This document shows, one piece after another, positions 1 to 11,061 of a stretch of DNA of 64,000 nt (the first letter of the stretch is position 1; every line of letters begins with the position of its first letter). Location of the stretch: positions 186,001-250,000 of the forward strand of contig JAQUGO010000004.1 in assembly GCA_028684065.1 (NCBI GenBank), read 5' to 3'. A model generated the notes under the pieces. It was not told the origin of the DNA. It worked only from the letters and a program-made list of their open reading frames with translations, and ran no database searches. The position numbers and the translations under genes are program-made. Origin of the DNA: Sulfurospirillaceae bacterium (lineage in GTDB: Bacteria; Campylobacterota; Campylobacteria; Campylobacterales; Sulfurospirillaceae).

Positions 1-2
1 GA

Positions 3-512
3 GAACTTGCGTTAATTGAAAATATTCAAAGAGAAGATTTAAACCCCATCGAGTTGGCTGTTGCTTATAAAGAATTGATTGAAGAGTATAAAATAACCCA
101 AGAAGGTTTATCTGAAATTATTCATAAAAGTAGAACACAGATTACAAATACTATTCGATTATTGAGCTTAAGTGATAAAACTAAAGAGTATTTAAGTGAA
201 GGAACACTTTCTCAAGGTCATGCTAAAGTGTTGGTTGGGCTTGAGCCCAAAGAAGAAGAGACTGTAGTCAATACAATTTTGGGACAAAAGCTTAGTGTCC
301 GAGAGACAGAGATCTTAGTAAAAAATCTTAAATTATCAGATGAAAAAAATAATGAAAAAAAACAAAATCATAAAATAGTTTCTGAAGCGCTCTCTATCGT
401 AAAAGAAAAATTAGAAAATCATGGGTTTAAAACAAGTGTGAAAACAAATGCGATTACTATTTTTTTTAAAGACGATGAGGCAATTAGTGCTTTTTTAAAA
501 CAAATTAATTAA
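3..512 (+). CDS. parB: ParB chromosome-partitioning protein, 3' part
   Basis: The reading frame is open from base 3, so the gene is cut by the window start; 169 residues are visible. ParB binds centromere-like parS sites and works with ParA in chromosome segregation. The visible part starts in the conserved IENIQRE-LNPIE stretch of the ParB nuclease-like domain. The helix-turn-helix follows (LSEIIHKSRTQITNTIRLL, about visible residues 39-57), then the linker and the C-terminal dimerisation domain. A TTG at base 54 could be misread as a start, but homology runs upstream of it. parB directly upstream of the atp operon matches the gene order I recall for Campylobacter. Identification is firm; only the N-terminus is missing. 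Confidence 0.93.
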   Translation, partial: ELALIENIQREDLNPIELAVAYKELIEEYKITQEGLSEIIHKSRTQITNTIRLLSLSDKTKEYLSEGTLSQGHAKVLVGLEPKEEETVVNTILGQKLSVRETEILVKNLKLSDEKNNEKKQNHKIVSEALSIVKEKLENHGFKTSVKTNAITIFFKDDEAISAFLKQIN

Positions 513-548
513 TTTATTTTTAATTTAATAAACTATTTTCCTTAGCTA

Positions 549-557
549 TGGTAAAAT
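549..557 (+). promoter_or_regulatory. Probable extended -10 promoter of the atp operon
   Basis: TG-G-TAAAAT fits an extended -10 element (TGn then a TATAAT-like hexamer) in the AT-rich 128-base gap between parB and the first atp gene. Transcription would start near 564, leaving a leader of about 75 bases. Campylobacterota sigma-70 promoters often lack a recognisable -35 box, as here. Confidence 0.45.
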
Positions 558-640
558 CACGCGTTTTTAGCCATTGCAAACTTATATGCAGTATAAAAAT
601 CTTAAAATGAGTCATATCTCGAAATAAAGGAGCAGGAAAT

Positions 641-1063
641 ATGTTGGACATTATACCAGCACTTCTACTAGTGACTGGAACTGTATTTTTAGTTTTATTG
701 ATTGTTCTCAATAAAACACTTTATAAACCACTTTTGGAGTTTATTGATAATCGAAATAACTCTATTAGACGTGATTTGGAAAATGCAGGGAAAAACGCTA
801 GTGATGTTGAGGCCTACTATAAAGAGGTAGAAACTATTATTTCTGAAGGCAAAATGGAAGCTGCAAAAATTAGAGAAGCTGCTGTCAATGAAGCCAAAGA
901 AAAAGCTGCAAAACGAGTGGAACATAAAAAAAATGAACTTGAGACTCAAAATGCAGAATTTTTAAAAGCCTTAGAAGCAGAAAGAGTAGAATTTAAAAAT
1001 GGTCTATTAGCACAAATGCCTCTGTTTAAACAGAGTGTTTCTGCCAAATTGAGCCAAATCTAA
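641..1063 (+). CDS. atpF': F1Fo ATP synthase subunit b' (AtpF')
   Basis: This is the first of two tandem b-type stator subunits. The 140-residue protein has one N-terminal membrane helix (about residues 5-25) followed by a long charged, Ala/Glu/Lys-rich helix that forms the peripheral stalk with subunit b. ATG at 641 has a good AAGGAG-type ribosome site 8-10 bases upstream. Separate b' and b genes are normal in Campylobacterota and photosynthetic bacteria. It opens the operon b'-b-delta-alpha-gamma-beta-epsilon; subunits a and c are not in the window, again usual for the group. Confidence 0.93.
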   Translation: MLDIIPALLLVTGTVFLVLLIVLNKTLYKPLLEFIDNRNNSIRRDLENAGKNASDVEAYYKEVETIISEGKMEAAKIREAAVNEAKEKAAKRVEHKKNELETQNAEFLKALEAERVEFKNGLLAQMPLFKQSVSAKLSQI

Positions 1064-1075
1064 AAGGAGAAAAGG

Positions 1076-1591
1076 ATGAAACTAAAATATATTTTATTGT
1101 TGTTGACACCGGCTTTACTTTTAGCAAGTGGAGCAGAAGGGCATGGGGCAACGGATATTATTCCTCGAACCATTAACTTTTTAATTTTTGCTGCAATTTT
1201 GTACTATTTGGTTGCAGAGCCAGCAAAACAGTTTTATTTGGGCCGTAAAAGTAGCATTGCTACACAACTTGATTCGATTCAGGTTAAATTACGTGAATCA
1301 AGCAATAAAAAAGAGAGTGCACAACAAAAAGTTGAAGAAGCAAAAGCAACGGCACGTGTTTTAATAGAAACAGCTAAAAAAGAGGCTGTTTTACTAGGTG
1401 AAAAAATTGCATCTGATGTTACTATCGAAATAGAAAACCTTGAAAAATCATTTAATGATAAAGTGAGTATTGAGAAGCGAAAAATGACACGCTCAGTAGT
1501 TACAGAAATTTTAGATGAAATGTTTAAAGAAGGCTCTATTTCCTTAGATAAAGATGAAATTGTTACGATAGTCAATAAGAAGGTTGCCTAA
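1076..1591 (+). CDS. atpF: F1Fo ATP synthase subunit b (AtpF)
   Basis: Second stator subunit, 171 residues. It begins with a hydrophobic stretch resembling a signal peptide (residues 2-17, ending LLLASG), then the true membrane anchor (about 31-46) and a long coiled coil to the C-terminus. A signal-like leader on subunit b is seen in other Campylobacterota, so it is not an error of start choice; AAAGGAG precedes the ATG. The stop codon overlaps the atpH start by one base (TAATG), pointing to translational coupling. Confidence 0.93.
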   Translation: MKLKYILLLLTPALLLASGAEGHGATDIIPRTINFLIFAAILYYLVAEPAKQFYLGRKSSIATQLDSIQVKLRESSNKKESAQQKVEEAKATARVLIETAKKEAVLLGEKIASDVTIEIENLEKSFNDKVSIEKRKMTRSVVTEILDEMFKEGSISLDKDEIVTIVNKKVA

Positions 1592-2121
1592 TGAGTGGAG
1601 CAATAGCAAAAAAATACGTTAATGCTCTGATGAGCAGTTGTAACGATAGTGAACTAAATGCAATGTATGTTCTTTTACAAGAGCTTGTACAAGCATTTAA
1701 AATTGAAAAGCTTCAAAATATTGTCCTTTCACCGGATGTCTCTTCTAAAGATAAAGTTACTTTGGTCTTATCATTTATGACTCACAGTACAGAAAAATCT
1801 CAGAATTTTATTAAAATATTGGGTGAAAATGATAGACTTGGTTTGCTTCCATCTATAGCAAAAGAGTTAAAATACCAACTTTCACTCAAGAACAATACGT
1901 ATGAAGGTGAAATCGTTAGTAATTTTGAAGTCAGTACAGCACAAATTTCACAATTAGAAGAAAATTTTAGCAAGAAATTTAATGCTCAAATTAAACTTCA
2001 CAATACCGTTAATACCTATCCAGGTATTAAAATTCAGTTGGATGACTTAGGTGTCGAAGTAAGTTTTTCACTTGAGAGATTAAAAACTCAAATGAGTGAA
2101 CATATTTTAAAAGCAATTTAA
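1591..2121 (+). CDS. atpH: F1Fo ATP synthase delta subunit (AtpH)
   Basis: A 176-residue delta/OSCP subunit, which joins the peripheral stalk to the top of the F1 alpha3beta3 head. The N-terminal helical domain (MSGAIAKKYVNAL) and the C-terminal motif GIKIQLDDLGVEVSFSLERL (about residues 145-164) are typical. Its ATG overlaps the atpF stop by one base. Length and position between b and alpha fit the family. Confidence 0.93.
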   Translation: MSGAIAKKYVNALMSSCNDSELNAMYVLLQELVQAFKIEKLQNIVLSPDVSSKDKVTLVLSFMTHSTEKSQNFIKILGENDRLGLLPSIAKELKYQLSLKNNTYEGEIVSNFEVSTAQISQLEENFSKKFNAQIKLHNTVNTYPGIKIQLDDLGVEVSFSLERLKTQMSEHILKAI

Positions 2122-2152
2122 AAATAATAAAAGATAAGTTAAGGAGTAGTGT

Positions 2153-3670
2153 GTGGGAGCAAAAATGAAAGCTGATGAAATCAGTTCAATCATTAAAGAG
2201 CGTATTGAAAACTTTGAATTAAATGTTGACATTGAAGAGACAGGAAAAGTTATTTCTGTTGCCGATGGTGTTGCTAACGTATATGGTTTGAAGAATGTTA
2301 TGGCTGGTGAGATGGTTGAATTTGAAAATGGTGAAAGAGGAATGGCGCTTAACCTTGAAGAATCAAGTGTAGGTATCGTTGTTCTTGGTAGTTTTAACGA
2401 TATCAAAGAAGGCTCTTCTGTTAAAAGATTAGCAAAGCTTCTACGTGTGCCTGTTGGTGAAGCACTGATTGGCCGTGTTGTTAACTCTCTTGGTGATCCA
2501 ATTGATGCAAAAGGTCCAATTGAAGCAACTGAATCTCGCTTTGTTGAAGAAAAAGCACATGGTATTATGGCTCGTAAATCAGTTCATGAACCACTTCAAA
2601 CAGGTATTAAAGCAATTGATGCTCTTGTACCAATTGGCAGAGGCCAAAGAGAACTTATCATTGGTGATAGACAAACAGGTAAAACAACCATTGCTCTTGA
2701 TACAATTATTAATCAAAAAGGCCAAAATGTTATTTGTATCTATGTCGCGATTGGTCAAAAACAGTCTACTGTAGCCCAAGTTGTTAAAAAACTTGAAGAA
2801 CATGGTGCAATGGAATATACCATTATCGTCAATGCGGGTGCCTCTGATTCTGCAGCAATGCAATTCTTGGCTCCATATGCAGGTGTTTCAATGGGTGAAT
2901 ATTTTAGGGATAGCGGTCGACATGGTTTGATTATTTATGATGATCTTTCAAAACATGCGGTAGCGTATCGTGAGATGTCATTAATTTTACGTCGTCCTCC
3001 GGGTCGTGAAGCTTATCCTGGTGATGTTTTTTATCTTCACTCCCGTTTACTTGAGCGTGCTGCTAAAGTTAATGATGAATTGGGAGCTGGTTCTTTAACC
3101 GCCCTTCCTATTATCGAAACACAAGCAGGTGACGTTTCAGCGTATATTCCAACAAACGTTATTTCAATTACAGATGGTCAGATTTTCTTGGAATCAGATT
3201 TATTTAACTCAGGTATCCGTCCAGCGATTAACGTAGGTCTTTCTGTTTCACGTGTTGGTGGTGCTGCACAAATTAAAGCTATTAAGCAAGTAGCAGGAAC
3301 ACTTAGACTTGACCTTGCTCAGTATCGCGAACTTCAAGCATTTGCACAATTTGCAAGTGATTTAGATGAATCAAGCCGTAAACAACTTGAACGAGGACAG
3401 CGAATGGTTGAATTACTTAAACAGCCTCCATATGCTCCAATTCCTGTTGAAAAACAAGTTTTAATTATTTTTGCAGGTTCACGTGGACATTTAGATAGTA
3501 TTGAAGTAAAAGAAACAGGTCGTTTTGAAGCTGAATTAAATTCATTTGTTGAAGCAAAATACCCAGAGATTTTTGAGCAAATCAAAACTAAAAAAGCGTT
3601 GGATAAAGATCTTGAAGAGTTATTAAATAAGGCATTGAACGAGTTTAAAGCGACGTTTGCAGTCAAGTAA
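2153..3670 (+). CDS. atpA: F1 ATP synthase alpha subunit (AtpA)
   Basis: The 505-residue alpha subunit carries the non-catalytic nucleotide sites of F1. The Walker A motif GDRQTGKT lies at residues 171-178, and the alpha signature region (around [14 protein letters not shown]) is intact. The start is GTG at 2153: AAGGAG at 2141-2146 is 6 bases from this GTG but 18 from the next in-frame ATG at 2165. The N-terminus [10 protein letters not shown] also matches what I recall of relatives. Same operon as its neighbours. Confidence 0.97.
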   Translation: MGAKMKADEISSIIKERIENFELNVDIEETGKVISVADGVANVYGLKNVMAGEMVEFENGERGMALNLEESSVGIVVLGSFNDIKEGSSVKRLAKLLRVPVGEALIGRVVNSLGDPIDAKGPIEATESRFVEEKAHGIMARKSVHEPLQTGIKAIDALVPIGRGQRELIIGDRQTGKTTIALDTIINQKGQNVICIYVAIGQKQSTVAQVVKKLEEHGAMEYTIIVNAGASDSAAMQFLAPYAGVSMGEYFRDSGRHGLIIYDDLSKHAVAYREMSLILRRPPGREAYPGDVFYLHSRLLERAAKVNDELGAGSLTALPIIETQAGDVSAYIPTNVISITDGQIFLESDLFNSGIRPAINVGLSVSRVGGAAQIKAIKQVAGTLRLDLAQYRELQAFAQFASDLDESSRKQLERGQRMVELLKQPPYAPIPVEKQVLIIFAGSRGHLDSIEVKETGRFEAELNSFVEAKYPEIFEQIKTKKALDKDLEELLNKALNEFKATFAVK

Positions 3671-3679
3671 GGATAAGCT

Positions 3680-4567
3680 ATGGCAAACCTTAAAGAGATA
3701 AAAAGAAAAATTAAGAGCGTTCAAAACACTCAAAAAACGACAAGAGCTATGAAGCTTGTTTCAACTGCAAAGTTGAAGCGCGCTGAAATGGCGGCTAAGC
3801 AATCACGTGTGTATGCCGTTAAAATTAACGAAGTACTTTCTGAAATTGCTTATAAAATCAACCAATATAAGGGTGGGGTGATTGAAAGTCGATTTTTTGA
3901 TAAAAGTAATGCTCCAAAAACAGTCGATGTTATATTCGTTACTGCGGATAAGGGTTTATGTGGAGGCTTTAATATTCAAACCATTAAAGCAGTTCGCAGA
4001 CTTTTAGAAGACTATGCGCGTCAAAATATTAAAGTAAGATTGCGTGCAGTAGGACGAAAAGGTATGGCATTTTTTAATTTTCAAGGCGTTGAACTTTTTA
4101 CATCCTATGCAGGAGTCAGTTCGGCACCAAATTATGAAAAAGCACAAGAGATTATAAATGCTGCCATTGATGATTTTGTTACTAAAAAAACAGACAAAGT
4201 TATTTTGATTCATAATGGTTATAAAAATATGATTTCTCAAGAGCTAAAGATTACAGATATTGTTCCAGTTGAACCACCAATGGATTACTCGTTAGAATCA
4301 AATTCTATGATGGAGATTGAACCTCTTGATGGTGGTGAAGAAATTTTGGATTCACTCATTCAAAAGTATTTTGAATATAACATGTACTATGCATTGGTTG
4401 ATTCTTTAGCGGCAGAGCATAGTGCAAGGATGCAAGCAATGGAAAATGCTACTAATAACGCGAAAGAGCGCGTGGGCATTTTAACATTGGCCTATAACAA
4501 AGCTAGACAAGAGTCAATTACTACTGAACTTATTGAGATTATCAGTGGTGTTGAGTCAATGAAATAA
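3680..4567 (+). CDS. atpG: F1 ATP synthase gamma subunit (AtpG)
   Basis: A 295-residue gamma subunit, the rotating central shaft of F1. The N-terminal helix (residues 1-45, [19 protein letters not shown]) and the C-terminal helix (about 240-295, with [22 protein letters not shown]) form the coiled-coil axle; the central [11 protein letters not shown] segment is a family signature. It lies 9 bases after atpA and 32 before atpD. Confidence 0.96.
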   Translation: MANLKEIKRKIKSVQNTQKTTRAMKLVSTAKLKRAEMAAKQSRVYAVKINEVLSEIAYKINQYKGGVIESRFFDKSNAPKTVDVIFVTADKGLCGGFNIQTIKAVRRLLEDYARQNIKVRLRAVGRKGMAFFNFQGVELFTSYAGVSSAPNYEKAQEIINAAIDDFVTKKTDKVILIHNGYKNMISQELKITDIVPVEPPMDYSLESNSMMEIEPLDGGEEILDSLIQKYFEYNMYYALVDSLAAEHSARMQAMENATNNAKERVGILTLAYNKARQESITTELIEIISGVESMK

Positions 4568-4587
4568 ACTATTTTTAAAAAATATAA

Positions 4588-5997
<1,410 letters not shown>

Positions 5998-6020
5998 TTA
6001 GCTTTGATGAAGGTAAAAAT

Positions 6021-6416
6021 ATGAATACATTAAAATTGGAAATCGTTACTCCAGAAGGTCAAATTTTTGCTAAAGATGTAAAAAGCGTTACGCTACCGGG
6101 AAGTGAAGGTGAGTTTGGTGTTTTACCAAACCACGCTTCTTTGGTTACACTTTTGCAAGCAGGAGTTATAGATATTGAACTTCAAAATGGAAATCACGAA
6201 ATTGTAGCCATAAATTGGGGACATGTGAAAGTAGATGAAAATTCAGTAACGGTGCTAGCTGATGGAGCAGTTTCGATTGGTGGCAGCAGTGAGAGTGAAA
6301 TTGCAAAATCTCTTGATGCGGCTAAAGAACTCATTAGAAGCATGAGTAATTCAGATATTGCACTTGCCATTGCAACTGCAAAAATTGAGTCAATTACAAA
6401 ATCAAGGAAGTATTAA
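6021..6416 (+). CDS. atpC: F1 ATP synthase epsilon subunit (AtpC)
   Basis: A 131-residue epsilon subunit, which caps the rotor and can inhibit ATP hydrolysis. The N-terminal beta-sandwich carries the classic LPGSEGEFGVLPNHASLVT motif (residues 25-43); the C-terminal helical part is about 50 residues. It is the last atp gene. The tolQ-like gene starts only 5 bases after its stop, so the ATP synthase and Tol-Pal genes are probably co-transcribed at least in part. Confidence 0.95.
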   Translation: MNTLKLEIVTPEGQIFAKDVKSVTLPGSEGEFGVLPNHASLVTLLQAGVIDIELQNGNHEIVAINWGHVKVDENSVTVLADGAVSIGGSSESEIAKSLDAAKELIRSMSNSDIALAIATAKIESITKSRKY

Positions 6417-6421
6417 CTTAC

Positions 6422-7009
6422 ATGTCATCTCTGGATATTTTTCTTAATTATTTTGCGCGTAGTGGTTTTTTTACATGGATTATTCTTATTTGGCTATCTA
6501 TTTATTTTGTAATCACCTTTGGTATACTTTTTAGTCGGTATTTTTATTTAGGATATTGGCTTTCTATTGAAAAAAATTCATTAGAATCAATGCTTATGGG
6601 TGCCCGTAATGTTCGGGATGACTCTATTCTGCGAAAATGTTCTTCTTCTGTTGTTGCATCAGAAAAGTTGCTCAATGTTTGTAAAAATGTAGCAGAAAAA
6701 AATGCAACCAGTGGTTTATGGATGCTTTCAATCATTGCTTCAACAGCCCCTTTTATAGGACTGTTTGGCACAGTTGTTTCCATTTTGGAAACATTTAGTG
6801 GATTGGGACAATCTGGTAGCGCTTCATTAGGTGTTATAGCCCCTGCCATTAGTGAAGCATTGGTTGCAACGTCTGCAGGTATTTTTGTAGCAATTCCTGC
6901 ATACAGTGCCAATCTATTTTTAAGACGAAAAGCGTATGAAGTTATTGTTTATGTCCAAAGAGAAGTAGACATTTTGCTCTCTGCAAATGAATCAAAAAAA
7001 GAGCACTAA
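6422..7009 (+). CDS. tolQ: TolQ/ExbB-type proton-channel protein of the Tol-Pal system
   Basis: A 195-residue MotA/TolQ/ExbB family protein with three membrane helices (about residues 16-38, 100-125, 140-168) and the family segment IASTAPFIGLFGTVVSILETF. With TolR it forms the inner-membrane motor that uses the proton gradient. ExbB and TolQ are hard to separate by sequence; placement before tolR, tolA, tolB, pal and cpoB argues for TolQ function. It overlaps the next gene by one base (TAATG). Confidence 0.88.
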   Translation: MSSLDIFLNYFARSGFFTWIILIWLSIYFVITFGILFSRYFYLGYWLSIEKNSLESMLMGARNVRDDSILRKCSSSVVASEKLLNVCKNVAEKNATSGLWMLSIIASTAPFIGLFGTVVSILETFSGLGQSGSASLGVIAPAISEALVATSAGIFVAIPAYSANLFLRRKAYEVIVYVQREVDILLSANESKKEH

Positions 7010-7401
7010 TGATTAGCCAGCTAGATGACGTTCCAGAATTAAATATTACGCCTTTAGTAGATATTATGTTGGTGTTGCTTGCCATTTTAATGGTAACAAC
7101 GCCAGCTTTGGTTTATGAAGAAGTGATAAAATTACCAGATGGTAGTAAATCTTCAGTTGTTAGTAAACTTCCAGAATTGGAAATAAGAATTACAAAAGAG
7201 CGAAAAGTATATCTCAAAAGTGATAGTTTCTTAATTGCAGAATTCCCCGATAACTTTATAATGCAAAAAAGCAAATATCCCCTTAAAAGTATTGTATATA
7301 TTAAAGCAGATGAAGGGCTCGCCTATAAAGATGTGATGTTTGTACTCAAAACTATTAAACAAGCAGGATTTACTAATATTTCGTTAGAAACCAATGGATA
7401 G
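7009..7401 (+). CDS. tolR: TolR/ExbD-type motor protein
   Basis: A 130-residue biopolymer-transport protein with a short cytoplasmic tail, one membrane helix (about residues 14-36) and a periplasmic domain. The helix carries the key aspartate in LNITPLVDIMLVLLAILMV (Asp18), the proton-conducting residue in ExbD/TolR. It starts on the last base of the tolQ stop codon. Assignment as TolR rather than ExbD rests on context. Confidence 0.87.
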   Translation: MISQLDDVPELNITPLVDIMLVLLAILMVTTPALVYEEVIKLPDGSKSSVVSKLPELEIRITKERKVYLKSDSFLIAEFPDNFIMQKSKYPLKSIVYIKADEGLAYKDVMFVLKTIKQAGFTNISLETNG

Positions 7402-7406
7402 TTAAC

Positions 7407-8189
7407 GTGTCAAGCGTCAATAAATATTTTTCCTTAGGATGGACAATGTCCATCTGTCTTTATATTTCTCTTCTGGTTTTTTTTGCCTACATGTTAAGCC
7501 ATCATCACGAAAAAAATCTAAATTACACATCACAAAAAGATAATCCAATGAATATTACGTTGGTTGAACGTAAAAAAAATAATTCCGAAAAACTCAAAGA
7601 AGAACGAAAAAAAGTAGAAGAAGTCAAACCTGTAGAAGAACCAAAGCCTACGGAAAAGCCAGCTGAAGAGAAAAAAGTGGCGTCTTCCTCAAAAGAGGTT
7701 GTTAAAAGTGTTTCTTTGCAGGGTCTATTTGAAAAAATAGATACTACTAAGTTGCCACAAGATGTTAAAGAGCAGAAAAAAGACAAAACGGCACCAACAA
7801 GAGTTAAACCTAATAAGGATGAAACGAAAGAAAAAAGCGCCAATGTTGCGTCAAAAATAGCAAACTCATTAAATTTTGCAGAACAAAAACATTTGATTGA
7901 TACTAAGCGAGATGGTATATATGACCCTTTTATTGGGAAAGTTCAAGAAATACTTGAAGAGAATTGGCAGAAAACAATAGATACAGAAAATGGGAATGTT
8001 GCGAAAGTCCTTATACAAGTAAATGACAAAGGAATTTTTAGTTATAAGATAGTTTCTTTATCTTATAATAACGAGTTTAATAACAAATTAAGAGAATTTT
8101 TAAAAGCAATGGAAACTCTCGAATTTCCTAAGTATGAAAAAGGTCCTCTTTTTGAGATGCAAGTAGAATTTAAAGATATAATGGAGTAA
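7407..8189 (+). CDS. tolA: TolA-like periplasm-spanning protein (TonB/TolA C-terminal domain)
   Basis: A 260-residue protein with an N-terminal membrane anchor (about residues 11-31), then a Lys/Glu/Pro-rich linker (about 50-160) and a C-terminal TonB/TolA-like domain (about 165-258). It would link the TolQR motor to TolB/Pal at the outer membrane. The linker is much shorter than the long helical domain of enterobacterial TolA, as expected for this phylum. The start is GTG at 7407, 5 bases after tolR; an in-frame ATG at 7446 would remove 13 residues. Identity as TolA rests mainly on architecture and neighbours. Confidence 0.8.
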   Translation: MSSVNKYFSLGWTMSICLYISLLVFFAYMLSHHHEKNLNYTSQKDNPMNITLVERKKNNSEKLKEERKKVEEVKPVEEPKPTEKPAEEKKVASSSKEVVKSVSLQGLFEKIDTTKLPQDVKEQKKDKTAPTRVKPNKDETKEKSANVASKIANSLNFAEQKHLIDTKRDGIYDPFIGKVQEILEENWQKTIDTENGNVAKVLIQVNDKGIFSYKIVSLSYNNEFNNKLREFLKAMETLEFPKYEKGPLFEMQVEFKDIME

Positions 8190-8191
8190 AA

Positions 8192-9460
8192 ATGTTAAAA
8201 AAATTAGTTGTACTATGCTTTGTGATAGTGTTTTCGTTTGCAAGTGATGCAACAGTAGAGATTGTTAAAAAAATAGATGTTTTACCCAAAATTGCCATAC
8301 AAGATGCTAGCGAACAAATGGTTGATATTAATTTTAGAAGAACTTTCTTTAAATTAATTGCAGGTGATTTAAGAGTTAGTAGCCATTTTAATGTAAATGA
8401 TGAATATCTCCAAAGTAGTTATGTAGGTGGCCCTATTGAAAACTTCTTAAGTGACAAAAAAGTTGATATGATTTTGCGCTTTAAAATAGTACAGACCCTT
8501 AATAGTATAAGTGCTAATGTAAAAGTCATTAATGCACGAACAGGAGCGACAACTTCTGAAAATAGCTATAACTTACCTGATAAAAATCGTTACCCATTTT
8601 TAGCGCATAAAATCACTATTGATGTTAATGCTCAGATTGGTGCCCCAAGTATTCAATGGATGGAGCAATCAGTTGTTTTTTCAAAATATACTCGAGCAAA
8701 ACAAAGCGAAATAGTCATCTCTGATTATACTTTAAGTTATCAAAAAACAATGGTAACGGGTGGATTAAATATATTTCCTAAGTGGGCAAATATAGAACAA
8801 AGTGCTTTTTATTATACATCTTATAATGGTACAGAGCCAACTATTTATAAATTAGATTTGAAAGATGGTAGTCGAAGAAGTATTATTTCTGGTTCAGGAA
8901 TGTTGGTTTGTTCAGATGTATCTAAAGACGGGAGTAAACTTCTTTTAACAATGGCTCCCAAAGATCAAGCAGATATATATCTCTATGATACACGGTCACG
9001 AAAAATAAATAAAATTACGGATTATTCAGGTATCGATGTCAATGGCAATTTTATTGATAATGATCAACGAATCGTTTTTATTTCAGATCGATTAGGCTAT
9101 CCAAATGTTTTTGCACAAGGGATCAATGATAAAAATGTAGAACAAATGGTCTATCATGGAAAAAATAATAATTCTGCTTCAGCATTAAATAATTATATTG
9201 TTTACTCAAGTAGAGAAGATAAAAGTGAGTTTGGGCGAAATACATTCAATCTATATCTCATTTCGACAAAAACAGATTATATTCGTCAACTAACAGCAAC
9301 AGGAGAAAATTTATTTCCACGTTTTGCAAAAGATGAAGACACTATCATGTTTATCAAACAGTATCAAAAAGGAAGTGCTTTAGGCATTATTCGTCTAAAT
9401 GCAAACAAAACGTATCACTTTGAGTTAAAAACTGGAAAATTACAGTCAATTGATTGGTAA
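8192..9460 (+). CDS. tolB: Tol-Pal system protein TolB
   Basis: A 422-residue periplasmic protein: signal peptide (residues 1-17, cut near FSFASD), an N-terminal alpha/beta domain and a C-terminal six-bladed beta-propeller (about 180-420; blade motifs such as SDVSKDGSKLLLTMAPKDQ and FPRFAKDEDTIMF). TolB binds Pal and shuttles between the outer membrane and TolA during cell constriction. It starts two bases after tolA. Confidence 0.93.
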   Translation: MLKKLVVLCFVIVFSFASDATVEIVKKIDVLPKIAIQDASEQMVDINFRRTFFKLIAGDLRVSSHFNVNDEYLQSSYVGGPIENFLSDKKVDMILRFKIVQTLNSISANVKVINARTGATTSENSYNLPDKNRYPFLAHKITIDVNAQIGAPSIQWMEQSVVFSKYTRAKQSEIVISDYTLSYQKTMVTGGLNIFPKWANIEQSAFYYTSYNGTEPTIYKLDLKDGSRRSIISGSGMLVCSDVSKDGSKLLLTMAPKDQADIYLYDTRSRKINKITDYSGIDVNGNFIDNDQRIVFISDRLGYPNVFAQGINDKNVEQMVYHGKNNNSASALNNYIVYSSREDKSEFGRNTFNLYLISTKTDYIRQLTATGENLFPRFAKDEDTIMFIKQYQKGSALGIIRLNANKTYHFELKTGKLQSIDW

Positions 9461-9475
9461 TTTTTAAAAAAAATA

Positions 9476-9484
9476 TGGTATAAT
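9476..9484 (+). promoter_or_regulatory. Extended -10 promoter upstream of pal
   Basis: TG-G-TATAAT is a perfect extended -10 element in the 64-base gap between tolB and pal, about 35 bases before the pal ATG. It would give pal and cpoB their own transcript beyond read-through from tolB, consistent with Pal being an abundant lipoprotein. Confidence 0.6.
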
Positions 9485-9524
9485 TCCGAAGTTTTTAAAA
9501 TGAATCTTAGATAAGGATCTAATA

Positions 9525-10031
9525 ATGAGTAAATTAGCTTTAACAAGCTTAGCGGTAGCGGTTTTGGTGTTGACTGGTTGTAGTCAAAAAAGTCCAGAGG
9601 TCGATATGACTAAAGACACAGCAAAGATGGATACAAAAAGTACAGTCGATGATGGCATGAGTGCACTTCAAAAATTAATTGCATCACTTGAAGCAAATTC
9701 AAAAACAATTTATTTTGATTTTGATAAATATAATATTCGTAAAGACCAACAATCTAACATTGATGCAAATGCTGCATTGTTTAATACACAAGAAGCAAAA
9801 GGCTTTTCAATTAAAGTTGAAGGAAACTGTGACGAATTTGGTACAGACGAATACAACTATGCACTTGGTCTTAAAAGAGCTAAAAGTGTTAAAGATGGTT
9901 TAGTTTCAAAAGGTATGGTTGCTGATAGAATTACTGTAGTAAGCTACGGTGAGAGTAATCCTGCATGTACTGACCATAACAAAGCATGTTGGGATAAAAA
10001 CAGAAGAGCAGAATTTAAAGTACTTCCATAA
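9525..10031 (+). CDS. pal: Peptidoglycan-associated lipoprotein Pal
   Basis: A 168-residue outer-membrane lipoprotein. The lipobox LTGC places the lipidated cysteine at residue 19; a short linker is followed by an OmpA-like peptidoglycan-binding domain (about 55-168) with the YFDFDKYNI start and the NRRAEF end typical of Pal. Two more cysteines (in EGNCDEFG, and PACTDHNKACWD near the end) suggest a periplasmic disulfide. Works with TolB and CpoB. Confidence 0.95.
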   Translation: MSKLALTSLAVAVLVLTGCSQKSPEVDMTKDTAKMDTKSTVDDGMSALQKLIASLEANSKTIYFDFDKYNIRKDQQSNIDANAALFNTQEAKGFSIKVEGNCDEFGTDEYNYALGLKRAKSVKDGLVSKGMVADRITVVSYGESNPACTDHNKACWDKNRRAEFKVLP

Positions 10032-10039
10032 TCGTTAGT

Positions 10040-10951
10040 ATGAAAATAAGTAATTTTTTCTTTTTGGCAGCGTTACTACCCGTAGTAGCGCTGTCCAATG
10101 AACCCTCAGCATATGGCGCCGGTGATTTAGACGCTAAAACTCCTTATGGCCTCTCACAAAGTGAAAAAAGAATTCTTCAAAATAATGAAAAAGTAAGTAA
10201 TCTGAACCAAACAGTTGGTAATGTAAAGTCTGAACTTGGTAAAGTAAGTGAAGACTATGAAGGTGTTCGTTCTGTAATTGATGGCTATGGGAATAAGATA
10301 GCAAAATTAGATGAACGTTTACGTCAACTTGAGCAAGCCAATGAAGAACTGAGAACAGAAAATACGCAACTTAAAGAGTATGTCACTGAAAGTAGAAAGA
10401 TTCAAACAGAAAATCAAGAAAAAGTAAAAGCAGTTTTAACAGAACTTGGTTCTGTTATTGATTCTATTAACAAAAATTATGTTCCTAAAGATAAATTTGA
10501 CCAATTACAAAAAGATGTTAAATCTAAATCTGCTTCAAGTGCAACTTCAAAATCTCCAGATGAAACTCATAAAGAAAAGGTTGTATCTTCTAAAGATTTA
10601 AGCTCAAAAGATAGTGCAACTCTCATGAAAGAGGCTGATGATTTTTTTGACAAAAAATCTTTTAAAGAAGCCAAAGTTTATTATGATGAATTGTTAAAAC
10701 GAAATTACAAACCAGCAAAACATAATTATAATTTAGGCGAAATTTCCTATAATACAAAATCTTATACAGAAGCGATTGAATATTATAAGACAAGTATTTC
10801 TCTTTTTGATAAAGCTTCTTATACCCCATCGCTTCTATATCATACGGGTGTTTCATTTGAAAAACTTGGTAAAGCCAAAGATGCACAAACTTTTTACAAA
10901 GCTCTTAAACAAGGCTATCCAGATTCTCCGGAAGCAAAAAAAGTCAAATAA
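10040..10951 (+). CDS. cpoB: CpoB/YbgF-like cell-division coordinator
   Basis: A 303-residue periplasmic protein: signal peptide (1-19), N-terminal coiled coil (about 50-150, rich in Glu/Lys/Leu/Gln), a low-complexity Ser/Lys linker and a C-terminal block of tetratricopeptide repeats (about 190-300, e.g. ADDFFDKKSFKEAKVYYDEL). This is the CpoB architecture; CpoB links peptidoglycan synthesis with Tol-driven outer-membrane constriction. It begins 8 bases after pal and ends the Tol-Pal operon. Confidence 0.88.
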   Translation: MKISNFFFLAALLPVVALSNEPSAYGAGDLDAKTPYGLSQSEKRILQNNEKVSNLNQTVGNVKSELGKVSEDYEGVRSVIDGYGNKIAKLDERLRQLEQANEELRTENTQLKEYVTESRKIQTENQEKVKAVLTELGSVIDSINKNYVPKDKFDQLQKDVKSKSASSATSKSPDETHKEKVVSSKDLSSKDSATLMKEADDFFDKKSFKEAKVYYDELLKRNYKPAKHNYNLGEISYNTKSYTEAIEYYKTSISLFDKASYTPSLLYHTGVSFEKLGKAKDAQTFYKALKQGYPDSPEAKKVK

Positions 10952-11024
10952 ATACTTTTTATACAATTTCTTGCACAAAAAATAAACCTAATCAAGCCAA
11001 CTAAGGCCATATACAAAAAACTTA

Positions 11025-11033
11025 TGCTACAAT
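11025..11033 (+). promoter_or_regulatory. Probable promoter of slyD
   Basis: TG-C-TACAAT, an extended -10 element, lies about 28 bases before the slyD ATG in the 110-base gap after cpoB. A new transcription start here fits the change of function from Tol-Pal to SlyD. Confidence 0.5.
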
Positions 11034-11061
11034 CCAAACTTTATAAAACAGAGGAGATTAT

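Noticed and set aside
2469..2774. Open frame inside atpA, and many similar frames inside gltB, polA, ttrA and other genes
   Set aside because: They are out-of-frame or antisense shadows of strongly conserved genes, without ribosome sites or recognisable protein features.
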